Source: JAXGQD01 sp040766665
GTDB lineage: Bacteria; Bacillota; Clostridia; Saccharofermentanales; Fastidiosipilaceae
Direction: 5' to 3'
Assembly (NCBI GenBank): GCA_040766665.1
Contig: JAXGQD010000002.1
Span: forward strand, 62,001 to 126,000
DNA length: 64,000 bases
Each line of letters opens with the position of its first letter. Within the stretch, counting starts at the first letter, position 1. Shown here piece by piece: positions 31,593 to 40,758 of the stretch. The notes below the pieces were generated by a model that made no database searches, was not told where the DNA came from, and saw nothing but the letters and a program-made list of their open reading frames with translations. The translations under genes were made by a program, and so were the position numbers.

Positions 31593-33170
31593 TTAGTGGC
31601 GGAAGTGTCTTTTGCCCGTAAAAATCATGGCAATGCCCAGCTCATCACAGGCTGCGATTGAATCTTTATCACGCAGCGAACCACCCGGCTGCACGATGCA
31701 GCTAATGCCAAAATCGTGGGCCAGACGCACGCAGTCATCGAAGGGGAAGAACGCATCCGAGGCCAGCAGAGTCCCTTGGGCTTTCTCACCCGCCATCTTG
31801 CCGGCAATTTCCACCGCACCGACACGATTCACCTGACCCGGGCCGATGCCCACGGTCTGCAGGTCTTTGACCATAGCTATACCATTGGATTTGACCATCT
31901 TCACGACCTTCATGCCAAAGTAGGCATCGCGCAGTTGCGCCTCCGTCGGCTGGGCTTTGGTCACGACTTGCACATCGACCTCATCGTAAACATCCAGGTC
32001 GGCAGCCTGCACCAGCATGCCACCGTAAACAGCTTTGTAACTTTGCAGTTGTTCGGGATAGGCCGCACTCACGTCGGGTAGGAGCAGGAGGCGCAGGTTT
32101 TTCTTTTTGGCAAAAATCGCCAATGCTTCCTCGCTGTAAGCAGGAGCCACAATCACTTCCAGGAAGATTTCCGCCATCTTCGCGGCGCTGGCGGCCGTGA
32201 CTTCACGGTTCAAGGCGACAATACCGCCGAAGACCGAAACGGGATCCGCCTCGTAAGCTCTGTCCCAAGCCTGGTCGATGTCTGCCGCACTGGCGACACC
32301 ACAGGGATTGGCATGTTTGACACAGACCACAGTTGGCTCTTCGAAGCCCTGTAGCGCTTCCATAGCTGCTGAGGTGTCGGAAATGTTGTTATAGGAGAGC
32401 TCTTTGCCCTGCAGTTGCCTAGCTTCCGAGATGGCAGCAGGCTTGGGCAGGCTGTCACGATAGAAAGCCGCGTCCTGATGCGCGTTTTCGCCGTAACGTA
32501 GATTCTGCACCTTTTCATAACTCAAAGTCAGGCTCTTGGGATAGCGCAAATCCGCTTTTTCTTCAACCGTCACGTCTTCATCCTGCAGCAATTGTGTGCT
32601 GAGATAATCTGAAACGAGGGCGTCATAAGCCGCCGTGTGGGCAAAGACCTTCTGCGCCAGCTTCCGGCGCGTCAGCAGAGTGGTGTCACCTTCAGCCTTG
32701 ATTTCAGCCAAGACCTGCTCATAGTCCTCGGCATCCACGACAACGGTCACGGAGGCGTGATTCTTCGCCCCGGAGCGTATCATGGTCGGTCCGCCGATAT
32801 CAATCTGCTCGACACATTCCGCATAAATCTTATTGGGTTGCATGATGGTCGCCTTGAAAGGATAAAGATTCACCACAATCAAATCGATGGGGACGATACC
32901 CATTTCAGCGATGAAGTTCATGTGTTCCGGCAGATCTCTTCTGGCCAGAATACCTCCATGCACATGAGGATCCAAAGTTTTCACACGCCCGTCCAGGCAT
33001 TCGGGAAAACCGGTCACCTCACTGATGTCCATAACCTTAAGGCCTTCTTTACGCAGCAGTTCGGCGGTTCCGCCCGTCGAGACCAGTTCAATGCCCAGTT
33101 CGCTCAGAGCGGTGGCAAAAGCCGCTAAGCCCTGTTTGTCCGATACACTCAGTAAAGCCCGTTTAATCAT
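31593..33170 (-). CDS. purH: Bifunctional AICAR transformylase/IMP cyclohydrolase
   Basis: 525 residues. Catalyses the last two steps to IMP. N-terminal cyclohydrolase: RALLSVSDKQGL, LVSTGGTAELLR, DGRVKTLDPHVHGG. C-terminal transformylase: LRYGENAHQDAAFY, CVKHANPCGVA (active-site KHANPCG), and SDAFFPFDDCVRLA. Normal length. Between purN and purD in the operon. Confidence 0.96.
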   Translation of the reverse strand: MIKRALLSVSDKQGLAAFATALSELGIELVSTGGTAELLRKEGLKVMDISEVTGFPECLDGRVKTLDPHVHGGILARRDLPEHMNFIAEMGIVPIDLIVVNLYPFKATIMQPNKIYAECVEQIDIGGPTMIRSGAKNHASVTVVVDAEDYEQVLAEIKAEGDTTLLTRRKLAQKVFAHTAAYDALVSDYLSTQLLQDEDVTVEEKADLRYPKSLTLSYEKVQNLRYGENAHQDAAFYRDSLPKPAAISEARQLQGKELSYNNISDTSAAMEALQGFEEPTVVCVKHANPCGVASAADIDQAWDRAYEADPVSVFGGIVALNREVTAASAAKMAEIFLEVIVAPAYSEEALAIFAKKKNLRLLLLPDVSAAYPEQLQSYKAVYGGMLVQAADLDVYDEVDVQVVTKAQPTEAQLRDAYFGMKVVKMVKSNGIAMVKDLQTVGIGPGQVNRVGAVEIAGKMAGEKAQGTLLASDAFFPFDDCVRLAHDFGISCIVQPGGSLRDKDSIAACDELGIAMIFTGKRHFRH

Positions 33171-33232
33171 CCTTCTCTCCCTTTTGTTCGAATCGATTTT
33201 CTTTTCTGTCTCTTTAAACCCGGCTAAAAGTC

Positions 33233-33868
33233 TTAGTCGAGAATAACTGCTTTGTTGTTTTCCACGTGGATTTTGCCCTTTGTAAATAGGTCAACACATC
33301 TTGGCATTAGCACTTGTTCAGCCTCTGTCATCACCCTCTGTTGCAGGCTTTCTGCTGTGTCCTGAGGCAAAACCCTTACAGCTTCCTGAGCGATAATCGG
33401 CCCATGATCGTAGTCTTCATCAACCAGATGCACCGTCGCACCGGTGAGCTTACAGCCATATTCGAGTACTGCCTCATGTGGCTTGATGCCATAGAAACCT
33501 GTGCCGCCGAAAGCCGGTAGCAAGGCCGGATGAATGTTCATGATGCGACCCGGGTAAGCATTGACAAATGCGGGACCCAGTTTAGTCAGGAAACCGGCCA
33601 GTACGATCAGTATCTCTCTTTCACCCTCACAAGCCTGGTCCACGGCACGGATCATGGCCTGGTCGTACTCATTCTGGCTGGCAAAATCTTTGCGCCTGAT
33701 CACAAGGGATGGGATACCCGCCTGTCGCGCACGTTCCAAGGCGTAGACGCCGGGACGTGAGGCGATAACCAGCACCGGTTCGGCTTCACTCAGGCCGCCC
33801 GCGGCTTTCGCATCGAGCAGGCTCTGCAGATTAGTCCCGCCACCGGATACACAAATCACCACTTTCAT
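33233..33868 (-). CDS. purN: Phosphoribosylglycinamide formyltransferase (folate-dependent)
   Basis: 211 residues. Adds formyl from 10-formyl-THF to GAR. Motifs: CVSGGGTNLQSLLDA, GIPSLVIRRKDF, RIMNIHPALLPAFGG (active-site NIHPALLP) and VHLVDEDYDHGPIIAQE with the catalytic Asp. The ATG overlaps the purF stop as ATGA. Usually purM lies between purF and purN; here it is missing. Confidence 0.95.
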   Translation of the reverse strand: MKVVICVSGGGTNLQSLLDAKAAGGLSEAEPVLVIASRPGVYALERARQAGIPSLVIRRKDFASQNEYDQAMIRAVDQACEGEREILIVLAGFLTKLGPAFVNAYPGRIMNIHPALLPAFGGTGFYGIKPHEAVLEYGCKLTGATVHLVDEDYDHGPIIAQEAVRVLPQDTAESLQQRVMTEAEQVLMPRCVDLFTKGKIHVENNKAVILD

Positions 33869-35316
33869 TTCGTGAAACCCTTGGCGGCGAGGTCGACGCG
33901 TATGAGCTTATTTTCTTGGGCACTGGGTAAGCCGGCCAGGTAATCTCCGGTAAAACAGGACTGGCAGTGGCCGATGGTCGTACCGGGCAAAGCGCCCATC
34001 AGGCCATCCAGGGAAATGAATTCAATGCTGTCCGCTCCCACCATTTCGGCCATTTGCGCCTTGGTCATGATGGCCGCGGAGAGTTCGCCTTGCATCGGGG
34101 TGTCGACACCGTAGAAGCAGGGATAGCAGACCGGAGGTGAGGCCACACGCAGGTGGACTTCGGTCGCACCGGCCTCGCGCAGCATGGTCACGACGTGGCG
34201 TGTGGTGGTGCCGCGGACGATAGAGTCGTCGACCATGACGAGTCTTTTGCCACGGACGGAAGAACGCAGCGCTGCAAATTTCAGAGCTACGGAAAACTCG
34301 CGTTGCAGCTGGGTCGGTTGGATAAAGGTACGGCCGACATAGCGATTTTTCAGGATGCCTTGTTTGTAGGGTATGCCGCTCTCCTCCGCGTAACCGGCTG
34401 CCGCCATCAGGCCTGAATCCGGGGCACCGATGACAATATCGGCGTCGACCGGGTACTGGCGCGCCAGTTCTTTGCCCGCCGCGATGCGCGACTCATAGAC
34501 GTTACAGCCGTCAATCACGCTGTCCGGTCTGGCAAAATACACAAACTCAAAAAGGCAGAGCGTGCCGCTCTCACGGCAATGCAGGCGCTGGTTTTCGTTG
34601 AGGAACTCGCTGCTGATGCCGTATTTCGAAATGCTCAGCACTTCTCCGGGGTCCAGGTCGCGGATGAATTCTCCGCCGACCGCATCAATCGCACAGCTTT
34701 CGGATGCGAGGATATACTTTTCGTCCAGTTTTCCCAGGCAGAGTGGTCTGATTCCCAAAGGATCGCGCACGCCGATGATTTTCTCATTGGTCATGATGGT
34801 CAGGGCGTAAGAGCCCTTGAGTTCAGTCATCATTAGGAAGATGGCGTCTTCGATGCGCTCGGTCAGAATATTGTTGCGGCCGAGCATGGCCAGCATCACC
34901 TCAGAATCCGAGTTGGTCTGGAAAATAGCGCCCTTCTCTTCCATTGCCGTACGCAGCTCGGGGCTGTTGGTGATGGTGCCGTTATGAGCCAGCGCAATCT
35001 GACCGCTGCGTGACTTAATCAACATGGGTTGGGCACAGCTCAGGCCTTCGCCGCCCTGAGTCGGGTAACGCACATGACCTATAGCTGAGGAGCCCTTGAG
35101 GATGTTCAGGGTCATTTCATCAAAGACTTCTACCACCAAACCTTCGGCGCGATGGGAAAAAATGGTGCCGTTGTAGTTGACCGCGATACCGGCGCTTTGC
35201 TGGCCGCGATGCTGTAATGCAAAAAGTCCGAAATATGCGGAACGCGCGGCATCGAGCGCTGTTCCCGTGGTGTCGTAGACTCCGAAAACACCACATGCTT
35301 CTTGAAGTTTTGCCAT
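33865..35316 (-). CDS. purF: Amidophosphoribosyltransferase
   Basis: 483 residues. First committed step of purine synthesis. A short propeptide MAKLQEA precedes the N-terminal nucleophile cysteine (ACGVFGVYD). The PRPP motif is VMVDDSIVRGTTTRH. Cysteines in CYPCFYGVD and GHCQSCFTGDYL indicate the [4Fe-4S] type typical of Bacillus and clostridia. Between purE and purN, 60 bases after purE. Confidence 0.96.
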   Translation of the reverse strand: MAKLQEACGVFGVYDTTGTALDAARSAYFGLFALQHRGQQSAGIAVNYNGTIFSHRAEGLVVEVFDEMTLNILKGSSAIGHVRYPTQGGEGLSCAQPMLIKSRSGQIALAHNGTITNSPELRTAMEEKGAIFQTNSDSEVMLAMLGRNNILTERIEDAIFLMMTELKGSYALTIMTNEKIIGVRDPLGIRPLCLGKLDEKYILASESCAIDAVGGEFIRDLDPGEVLSISKYGISSEFLNENQRLHCRESGTLCLFEFVYFARPDSVIDGCNVYESRIAAGKELARQYPVDADIVIGAPDSGLMAAAGYAEESGIPYKQGILKNRYVGRTFIQPTQLQREFSVALKFAALRSSVRGKRLVMVDDSIVRGTTTRHVVTMLREAGATEVHLRVASPPVCYPCFYGVDTPMQGELSAAIMTKAQMAEMVGADSIEFISLDGLMGALPGTTIGHCQSCFTGDYLAGLPSAQENKLIRVDLAAKGFTK

Positions 35317-35376
35317 ATCTCTCCTTGTAAGAAACGTTTTACGTTTGTGCTCTGTTATGCAAAAGAAAGGCCGGGG

Positions 35377-35886
35377 TTAATCCCTGCCGTATTCTTGGGC
35401 TATTTTTTCTTCCAGCTTCTCTGCCTTTTGGGCAACTTGGGCACTAAGCTCCTCTTTGTAGGATTTAAGGGTACTACTTAAGCTTTCGTCCGAGACGCCG
35501 AGGATTTGTGCAGCTAAAATCGCGGCGTTGCCTGCCCCGTTGATTGCCACGGTGGCAACGGGAATACCGGGGGGCATCTGTACTTCCGCCAACAAAGCAT
35601 CGACTCCGTTAAGGGCTCCCGAGCTCAGCGGCACACCGATGACCGGCAGAACCGTAAAGGCGGCTAGCACGCCCGGCAAATGCGCAGCTAAACCGGCGCC
35701 TGCGATGATGACTCCGTAACCCTTGTCAGCGGCCTCTTTGGCCAAGGCTGCGGCGCGGTCGGGACTGCGGTGCGCGGAGCAGACCGTTGCGTCAAAAGGA
35801 ATGGCGAACTTTTTCAGATTCTTGAAACAGGCTTCCATGACCCCATAGTCCGAATCACTACCCATGACCACTAACACTTTTTTCAT
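35377..35886 (-). CDS. purE: N5-carboxyaminoimidazole ribonucleotide mutase
   Basis: 169 residues. Class I PurE: VVMGSDSDYGVMEAC, ATVCSAHRSPDRA, GVIIAGAGLAAHLPGVLA and SGALNGVDALLAEVQMP. It rearranges N5-CAIR to CAIR. First gene of the purine run; ACGGAGGAA precedes the ATG. Only 57 bases separate it from prfB, with no room for a purine riboswitch. purK, purC, purL, purM and purB are not in this window. Confidence 0.95.
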   Translation of the reverse strand: MKKVLVVMGSDSDYGVMEACFKNLKKFAIPFDATVCSAHRSPDRAAALAKEAADKGYGVIIAGAGLAAHLPGVLAAFTVLPVIGVPLSSGALNGVDALLAEVQMPPGIPVATVAINGAGNAAILAAQILGVSDESLSSTLKSYKEELSAQVAQKAEKLEEKIAQEYGRD

Positions 35887-35943
35887 GTTTGTTCCTCCGT
35901 TTGATCGCTCTGCGGGCTTGGTTTTGCCAAAAACATCATGGCC

Positions 35944-37059
35944 TTACGAAGCTGATTGCACCGATTGCATCGATAAGTAGGCGTTGATGAAACCATCCAG
36001 ACGACCATCCATCACGGCTTCCACGTCGCCTTCTTCATAGTTACTGCGATGATCTTTCACCATCGTATAGGGGCAAAAGACATAGGAGCGAATCTGGCTG
36101 CCCCAGGCGATATCCATCTGATTACCTTTGAGGTCCTCGATTTTCTCCAAATGCGCGGCTTGCTGCATGGCAATCAGGCGTGACTTGAGCATACCCATAG
36201 CGGTCTCGCGGTTCTGGGTCTGCGAACGCTCAGCCTGACAGGAAACCACCACACCCGTGGGAAGATGCGTCAGACGCACCGCCGACGAGGTTTTGTTAAC
36301 GTGCTGTCCACCCGCACCGGAGGCGCGGAACACGTCCATCTTAATATCCTCAGGCCGGATGTCTACCTTGATGGTATCATCCAACTTAGGTAAGACTTCA
36401 ACAGAGGCAAAAGACGTGTGCCTCCTACCCGATGAATCAAAAGGCGAAATACGCACCAGGCGATGCACGCCAATCTCCGAACGCAAGTAACCATAAGCAT
36501 TCTCGCCGCTCACCATCATCGAAACGGACTTCAGTCCTGCCTCATCGCCGTCCAGAATATCAATGAGCTTCACTTCAAAATCGTTCCGTTCCGCCCAACG
36601 CGTATACATGCGGTAGAGCATCTCGGACCAATCCTGAGCTTCGGTACCACCGGCACCCGCGTGAATGGTCAGAATCGCCGTCATGTTGTCATACTCGCCA
36701 GTAAAAAGCGTTTCCAGGCGCAGCTTTTCGTAGTGCTCGTTGAGGCTTTTGAACTCCTCTTTCGCTTCGGCCAGAATCTCTAAATCTTCCGCCTCATCAC
36801 CCAGTTCGCAGAGTAAAATCAGGTCCTCCAACGAGGCTTGCAATTTCTCAAAACGGGCAATTTTCGTTTGAAAATGTTTGAGCTGTGTCTGGACTTTTTG
36901 GGCACGTTCGGCGTCGTCCCAGAAGCCCGGTTCTTGGGCTCTGGCCTCCAGTTCGGCGGCTTGGTCACGCGTCGCTTCAATGTGCAAGGCATCTTTCAAG
37001 AGGGCAAAAGGCTCCTCCAGCGCTTCGGCCTGCAACTTCAACTGCTCAAATTCCAGCAT
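35944..37059 (-). CDS. prfB: Peptide chain release factor 2
   Basis: 371 residues. Terminates at UAA and UGA. It has the SPF tripeptide (RISPFDSSGRRH), the GGQ loop (GAGGQHVNKTSSAVRLTH) and RSQTQNRETAMGML. The reading frame is continuous from MLEFEQLKLQAEAL through the segment where most bacteria have an in-frame UGA and programmed +1 frameshift, so that autoregulation is absent here. AAGAGGGGCG lies before the ATG. Confidence 0.95.
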   Translation of the reverse strand: MLEFEQLKLQAEALEEPFALLKDALHIEATRDQAAELEARAQEPGFWDDAERAQKVQTQLKHFQTKIARFEKLQASLEDLILLCELGDEAEDLEILAEAKEEFKSLNEHYEKLRLETLFTGEYDNMTAILTIHAGAGGTEAQDWSEMLYRMYTRWAERNDFEVKLIDILDGDEAGLKSVSMMVSGENAYGYLRSEIGVHRLVRISPFDSSGRRHTSFASVEVLPKLDDTIKVDIRPEDIKMDVFRASGAGGQHVNKTSSAVRLTHLPTGVVVSCQAERSQTQNRETAMGMLKSRLIAMQQAAHLEKIEDLKGNQMDIAWGSQIRSYVFCPYTMVKDHRSNYEEGDVEAVMDGRLDGFINAYLSMQSVQSAS

Positions 37060-37224
37060 TTCGCCCCTCTTTCCCTAAAAACAAAATCAAAAAGCAAACT
37101 GCAGCCTGCTTGCGCTGCAATTTGTGTGTCATACCGCCTCATTATAGGAGAAGCCCCGCAATTCGGTAAAGGGCGCAAATGCACGGTTTTCGATGGGGGA
37201 GCGGCTTTTGCCTTGTGCATTTAC

Positions 37225-38412
37225 TCACTCGTTTTTCAGCTCAGTGATGAAATTCCCCAAACGCAGCACAGCCTCCTGCAAAGCCTCAACAGACGATGCA
37301 TAACTGATGCGCACGAAGCCTTCCCCACAGTCACCGAAAGCATCACCGGGCACGATGGCCACCTTGTGCTCTTTCAAAAAGCGCTCGCAAAACTCAATTG
37401 AGCTGATGCCATACTGCCCCACATAGGGAAACATGTAGAAAGCACCCAGCGGCTCAAAGACCTCGACTTCCAGCTTGGTTAAACCATCATAGAGCAGTCT
37501 GCGCCGCATGTTGTAAGCCTGATGCATCTCGCGCACCGCATCACCCCCGCGCTGCATGGCTTCAATCGCCGCATACTGCGCCGTAGTCGGGGCACTCATG
37601 ATGCCGTACTGGTGAATTTTATTGATTGCCTCCGCCAGTTCATGCGGGGCACAGACATAGCCGATGCGCCAGCCCGTCATGGCAAAAGCCTTCGAAAAAC
37701 CGCTGACAATAATCGTGCGCTCATGCAACTCCGGGTAATTGCCAAAAGAGTAGAAGCTCGCGGGCTCGTAGGTCAACTCAGCATAGATTTCATCGCTCAA
37801 AATCACCATGTTGGGCTGTGCGTTGACGATGGGCAAAAGTGCATCCAAATCACGCTTCTCCATGACCGCACCGGTCGGATTATTGGGATAGGCCATGATG
37901 AGCATCTTGGTCTTTGGTCCGATGACCGAGGCCAAGCGCTCGGGCGTCAGTTTAAAAGCGTCTTCGGCGCGCAAAGCCAGCGGTACCGGAATGGCGCCGG
38001 CCAGTTCCACGCAAGCCTTGTAAGCCACAAAACTCGGTTCCGGCACGATGACTTCATCACCGGGATTGACACAGGCACGGATTGCTGCGTCGATGGCTTC
38101 CGAACCACCGACAGTCACGACAATCTCGGTACGCGGCTCGTAGTACATCTTAAAGCGGCCTTCCATATATTCAGAGATGGATTGGCGCAACTCAACGATG
38201 CCTTGATTGGCGGTATAGTGCGTATGACCCTGTTCCAGGGAATAGATACCCGCCTCACGGATATTCCAGGGCGTGACAAAATCCGGTTCACCGATGGAAA
38301 GGGACAAGACCTGCCCCTTCAGTTCGTTGGCCATATCAAAAAAGCGTCTGATGCCGGAAGGTTTGAGATTCGTTACGCGTTCCGACAGAAAGCGGTTCTG
38401 CGCTTCACTCAT
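37225..38412 (-). CDS. Class I/II PLP-dependent aminotransferase
   Basis: 395 residues, fold type I. The PLP lysine is K241 in SGFSKAFAMTGWRIGY; other motifs are GGSEAIDAAIRA, AYPNNPTGAVM, ILSDEIYAELTYE and the C-terminal EGFVRISYASS arginine. Closest in style to aspartate/aromatic aminotransferases (AspC/PatA type). Substrate is not certain. It overlaps the adjacent Lrp-type gene by 4 bases, so its product and regulator are linked. Confidence 0.9.
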   Translation of the reverse strand: MSEAQNRFLSERVTNLKPSGIRRFFDMANELKGQVLSLSIGEPDFVTPWNIREAGIYSLEQGHTHYTANQGIVELRQSISEYMEGRFKMYYEPRTEIVVTVGGSEAIDAAIRACVNPGDEVIVPEPSFVAYKACVELAGAIPVPLALRAEDAFKLTPERLASVIGPKTKMLIMAYPNNPTGAVMEKRDLDALLPIVNAQPNMVILSDEIYAELTYEPASFYSFGNYPELHERTIIVSGFSKAFAMTGWRIGYVCAPHELAEAINKIHQYGIMSAPTTAQYAAIEAMQRGGDAVREMHQAYNMRRRLLYDGLTKLEVEVFEPLGAFYMFPYVGQYGISSIEFCERFLKEHKVAIVPGDAFGDCGEGFVRISYASSVEALQEAVLRLGNFITELKNE

Positions 38413-38900
38413 AAGACCACGGCCTCCCGTTGATCCTGTGGAGTCGCCATCAGCTGATGGCCGTTCATTTTGTATTTACGCAGGATGAAATGGGTGCGCG
38501 TGGAGAGGACAGAATCCAGGGGAGCGATTTTTTCCGCCACGAATTTGGCGACTGCCATGAGCGAACGATCTTCGATGATGACCATCAAATCATAGCCACC
38601 GGACATGAGGTAACAGGATGTGACTTGGTCAAAGCTGTGGATGCGCTTGGCAATTTGGTCAAAGCCCTGCCCGCGCTGCGGCGTGATGCTGACTTCAATG
38701 AGGGCGGTGACGCGCTCGTCGTCTACCTTTTGCCAATCAATTAAGGCACCATAGCCCATGATGACTTTCTCTGCTTCTAAGCTCCGCAGCTCACTTGTAA
38801 CCTGCTCCGGCTCCACACCGAGCATCACTGCGACATCCTCGGCCTGCAAATTCGCCTTCTTTTCCATGATGTGTAAAAGTTCGTTTCTAAACTCACTCAT
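38409..38900 (-). CDS. Lrp/AsnC-family transcriptional regulator
   Basis: 163 residues: an N-terminal winged helix (NLQAEDVAVMLGVEPEQVTS, LRSLEAEKVIMGYGALIDW) and a C-terminal ligand-binding RAM domain (ALIEVSITPQRGQGFDQIAK, YLMSGGYDLMVIIEDRS). Such proteins sense amino acids. It is coupled to the downstream aminotransferase gene (ATGA overlap), which it likely controls. Confidence 0.93.
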   Translation of the reverse strand: MSEFRNELLHIMEKKANLQAEDVAVMLGVEPEQVTSELRSLEAEKVIMGYGALIDWQKVDDERVTALIEVSITPQRGQGFDQIAKRIHSFDQVTSCYLMSGGYDLMVIIEDRSLMAVAKFVAEKIAPLDSVLSTRTHFILRKYKMNGHQLMATPQDQREAVVL

Positions 38901-38918
38901 TGCACAAGCCTCCCGCTT

Positions 38919-39740
38919 TTATTTCTGCGAGTCCTGCGAATCCTGAGAATCCGCGTCCTTCAAAATAGCCTGTAAATCCAGCTCCAAGAAGTCCTCGCTT
39001 TTATGCTGCACCAATTGTACACGAAAAAAATAGTAAAAAATCGCAATCAAACGACCGCGCATCAAAATGAAAAAGCCATCGGCAAAAGCCTGTATCACCA
39101 AGCTGAGGTTCGTCCCCGTCGGCACCGCTGAAAGGATAAAACTGACCGGCAAATTAAAGACGAGCAGTTGTACGGCAAAAGTAATCGCAATCGCCAGCCT
39201 TTTCCCTCTGCTTAACTTGCGCGAATCCTCCAATGATTCGATCGCCCCATGCCCGTCCATAGAAGCGAAGACCGGCGCGAACACAAACATCACCGCCATA
39301 ATGAAGAGCGGGATAAAAAACAAGAGGCTACTGAATAAGATCGGCAAAAGCAAAACCAAACCCATCAACAGCAGCTTGGGTAGAGCTTTCAAAAGCTTCA
39401 CGACACCGTCCGAAGCTTTGGCATTGGCCCTTTCCGCGAGATAGGCGTTGGCGTAGAAGTAGCTGAGAAGCAAGTTCAAGCAAGTTATCAGCAGTTGCGT
39501 TCCAAAGAAGAGGTAGTGCCCGCGATTAATCAGCGCAAAACCCGCCATCACTTCCGTGACATCGCTCTTAGACAAACCGCTTTGTATTTTCTCCAATACC
39601 GGCAGCATGTTGCTGTCGCCGATCGGGAAAACGAGGCCCGCCACATTCAGTAAAAAAGCCAGCAAAAACAAACCACGCAGCACGTTCTGCTGCTTCAGCT
39701 TGTAAAATTTGAACGACTCTACTGCAAAAATAAAACTCAT
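38919..39740 (-). CDS. Integral membrane protein of unknown function
   Basis: 273 residues with about six hydrophobic segments (for example GLFLLAFLLNVAGLVFPI, LLLMGLVLLLPILFSSLLFF, LAIAITFAVQLLVFNL). The loop DSRKLSRGKRLAI is like that of DUF975-type membrane proteins, but the match is weak. The C-terminus ends in a repetitive DSQDSQDSQK tail. It precedes the Lrp-aminotransferase pair on the same strand, 18 bases apart. Start follows a GT-rich, low-complexity leader and lacks a strong ribosome site. Confidence 0.7.
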   Translation of the reverse strand: MSFIFAVESFKFYKLKQQNVLRGLFLLAFLLNVAGLVFPIGDSNMLPVLEKIQSGLSKSDVTEVMAGFALINRGHYLFFGTQLLITCLNLLLSYFYANAYLAERANAKASDGVVKLLKALPKLLLMGLVLLLPILFSSLLFFIPLFIMAVMFVFAPVFASMDGHGAIESLEDSRKLSRGKRLAIAITFAVQLLVFNLPVSFILSAVPTGTNLSLVIQAFADGFFILMRGRLIAIFYYFFRVQLVQHKSEDFLELDLQAILKDADSQDSQDSQK

Positions 39741-40081
39741 GTGTTTCTCGTTAATCTGTTTAATTTGTTAATTCGTGTCGGGCGCGTGCGCTGGTGTGTG
39801 CGCTTGGCGCTTATGCGTTGGCGTGTTAACACGTGCGTTTTGTGCGTGCGTTTGGCTTTGCCGTTCTCGCTTGGGAGCGCGTGCGCTGGGCTTTGCCGTT
39901 TAGCTGCCAGGCAATTGGGCTCTTCCTCTATCACAACGCCTTTCATTATATCATCTAGGCAAAATCACAGGATTTTTATACCACGCTTATCCATAGAAAC
40001 TGAAGCTCACTTGAGAATGTCCCTGATAACTTAAGAAAAATACAGGTTTTTACCAGAAAATGTCATAATTACACCTCATTT
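39741..40081. other. Low-complexity GT/GC-rich intergenic region
   Basis: 39780-39905 is built from variants of GTGCG[CT]T[TG]GG, with two copies of GCGCGTGCGCTGG and two of GGCTTTGCCGTT. No gene or known RNA seen. The rest, to 40081, is AT-rich and contains two GGCAAAA-type motifs. Confidence 0.5.
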
Positions 40082-40108
40082 TTGCCGTATTTCGTTATTT
40101 TTTTCTTG

Positions 40109-40137
40109 TTTTACTTTGGGCGCTATGCTACTATTGC
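40109..40137 (+). promoter_or_regulatory. Promoter of the zinc-ribbon gene
   Basis: TTGTTT, 17-bp spacer, TACTAT, about 95 bases upstream of the ATG. Moderate match; the leader is fairly long. Confidence 0.45.
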
Positions 40138-40231
40138 TCGTAACGGATTAAGCTTTGATCGGTTCTTCGAGTCCTCTAGATTCGCCACGACCCTAAGACT
40201 TCCATCCGAATTTACTAGGAGGAAAAGACTG

Positions 40232-40402
40232 ATGCCTGACAAGACTCTTGTTTGTAAGGATTGCAAGGCCGAGTTCGTGTTCACTGAAGGTGAACAGGCT
40301 TTTTATCAAGAAAAAGGCTTTGAAAACGAACCCGTGCGTTGCCCGGACTGCCGTCGTGCTCGTAAGATGCAACGTCGTCAAAATTCTTACGATGCCCGCT
40401 AA
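40232..40402 (+). CDS. Small zinc-ribbon protein (zf-trcl type)
   Basis: 56 residues. Two CxxC pairs (VCKDCKAEF and VRCPDCRRAR) around an FxxGEQAFYQEKGF segment match the probable zinc-ribbon family zf-trcl. The tail RKMQRRQNSYDAR is basic, which suggests nucleic-acid or ribosome contact. AGGAGG is 10 bases upstream of the ATG, with a strong terminator after the stop. Monocistronic and on the opposite strand to its neighbours. Confidence 0.88.
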   Translation: MPDKTLVCKDCKAEFVFTEGEQAFYQEKGFENEPVRCPDCRRARKMQRRQNSYDAR

Positions 40403-40425
40403 TCCGCTGACATTGTAAAAAACAG

Positions 40426-40458
40426 AAAACCGTCATTTTTCGAAATGGCGGTTTTTTT
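40426..40458 (+). terminator. Terminator of the zinc-ribbon gene
   Basis: AACCGTCATTT-TTCG-AAATGGCGGTT followed by seven T, an 11-bp stem with UUCG-type loop, 24 bases past the stop. Confidence 0.92.
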
Positions 40459-40503
40459 GTGGGATTTTGAAGGGCATATCGGGGTTTCGGTAGTTGATGT
40501 GGG

Positions 40504-40655
40504 GTATGAGTGCGACTTTCGCTATGTCACATTTCAATAAATTCGGAGTGAAAAAAAACGGCTTAGGTATGAGTGCTACTTCCGCTCAAAATAATGATAA
40601 GAGTTTTGGAGCTACATTACTTGGTGTGGAGTGTAGTGCTACTTCCGCTAATTGG
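40504..40655 (+). repeat. 63-bp tandem repeats, possibly coding 21-residue units
   Basis: Three copies of AGTGC[GT]ACTT[TC]CGCT start at 40509, 40572 and 40635, period exactly 63 bp. The period is a multiple of three, and the frame from ATG at 40497 to 40703 reads 68 residues with units GMSATFA, GMSATSA and ECSATSA. There is no clear ribosome site, so it may be a gene remnant or non-coding repeat. Confidence 0.6.
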
Positions 40656-40758
40656 GGGGGGATGGTGTGGTGTGGTTTGGGCGGATGCATTAAGCTCCCT
40701 TAGCCAAACGGTCTAGCATTTATATATGAAGATTTTTTCATCTCCCATCTTGCAGCAT

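Noticed and set aside
35887..35943. Purine riboswitch upstream of purE
   Set aside because: The gap is 57 bp and lacks the conserved three-way junction sequences.
36950..37059. Programmed frameshift site in prfB
   Set aside because: No in-frame UGA after a CUU-type slippery codon; the frame is open from the ATG.
39780..39905. GT-rich repeats as a gene or uptake-motif cluster
   Set aside because: Degenerate low-complexity sequence without constant unit length; CTTTGCC copies here lack the full TTTTGCC motif.
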